From NCBI RefSeq assembly GCF_013359735.1, contig NZ_JABFMX010000011.1:88933-152932 (forward strand): a stretch of DNA of 64,000 nucleotides, given 5' to 3'. The stretch comes from Arthrobacter sp. C9C5. GTDB taxonomy: Bacteria > Actinomycetota > Actinomycetes > Actinomycetales > Micrococcaceae. The position numbers and the translations under genes are program-made. Each line of letters begins with the position of its first letter. The stretch's first letter is position 1. Under the pieces are notes generated by a model. That model saw only the letters and a list, made by a program, of their open reading frames with translations, ran no database searches and had not been told where the DNA came from. Shown in pieces: positions 63,946-64,000 of this stretch.

Positions 63946-64000
63946 TGAACTGCTCCCCGGAAGTTGGACTGAGAAATTCAGTTCCGACTCCCGGGGAGCA
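63946..64000. mobile_element. Possible end of an IS3-type element (cut by the window edge)
   Basis: The run TGAACTGCTCCCCGGAAGT continuing with TGGACT looks like a terminal inverted repeat of IS3/IS150-type elements. It is followed by an inverted partner, CCGACTCCCGGGGAGCA, so bases 63951-64000 form an imperfect palindrome around GAAATTCAG. No transposase is visible because the window ends here. Confidence 0.4.

Noticed and set aside
63244..63948. A 234-residue open frame after livF
   Set aside because: It follows the 73-base repeats and reads Pro/Arg/Ser-rich in several frames on both strands; the lack of stops is due to GC content.

Overview
The window is a 64 kb piece of a high-GC actinobacterial chromosome. 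Mycothiol conjugate amidase, a WhiB-type iron-sulfur regulator, SpoIIM/RDD/DUF58/MoxR membrane genes, a FemAB bridge-forming enzyme, protein O-mannosyltransferase and the gene order around greA-mca and whiB2-purK/E all point to Actinomycetota. The protein style (Ala/Gly-rich, many GTG starts, L,D-transpeptidases with SHGCVGL active sites) fits Micrococcaceae, probably Arthrobacter or a close relative; this is inference without a database search. No rRNA, tRNA or CRISPR array was seen. Most of the window is core genome. The accessory signals are small repeat-bearing intervals and one repeat-flanked nuclease-like gene.

Layout. 0-4.7 kb: MoxR ATPase (cut by the left edge), DUF58 protein and a membrane transglutaminase in one operon. 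4.7-11 kb: succinate-semialdehyde dehydrogenase, rsmI, protein mannosyltransferase and a long-chain acyl-CoA ligase. 11-17 kb: TIGR01906 membrane protein, SpoIIM and RDD proteins, and two tandem L,D-transpeptidase paralogs. 17-33.5 kb: ahcY, Trm112-like protein, DUF3499, zincin-fold protein, DUF5719, a giant family-2 glycosyltransferase, whiB2, TIGR03089, GtrA, purK-purE, an LCP ligase, manA and FemAB. This is an envelope-glycosylation and purine neighbourhood that I recall as conserved in other actinobacteria.

33.5-34.7 kb: a DUF559/AbiEi-like, Vsr-fold gene bracketed by near-identical 23-bp repeats, with further copies beside it. It is the best candidate here for a small undescribed element. 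34.7-45 kb: glpX, DUF4245, carbonic anhydrase, fumC, a vWA protein, a Nudix hydrolase, prepilin peptidase, GNAT, PhoH, a cis-prenyltransferase and a hemolysin-III protein. 45-54 kb: HAD phosphatase, YyaL-type thioredoxin-domain protein, mca, DUF4307, greA, rhomboid protease, threonine ammonia-lyase and an AI-2E-family exporter. 54-57.5 kb: galM divergent from galT-galK. 57.6-63.2 kb: Bax-inhibitor-1 protein and a livHMGF branched-chain amino acid ABC transporter operon whose LivH carries an extra secreted-type domain. 63.2-64 kb: no supportable gene; three copies of a 73-bp repeat, then what looks like one end of an IS3-type element at the window edge.

Several genes serve one theme, building and remodelling the envelope: L,D-transpeptidases, FemAB, LCP ligase, cis-prenyltransferase, GtrA, GT2, the O-mannosyltransferase and manA (mannose supply). 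Others cover redox and detoxification (mca, YyaL) and central metabolism (fumC, glpX, gabD, gal genes). The most notable sequence-level observations are the repeat-flanked nuclease-like gene, a probable AUU start codon in a TAATT whiB-glycosyltransferase junction, a zincin-family protein lacking the HExxH motif, and the LivH domain fusion.
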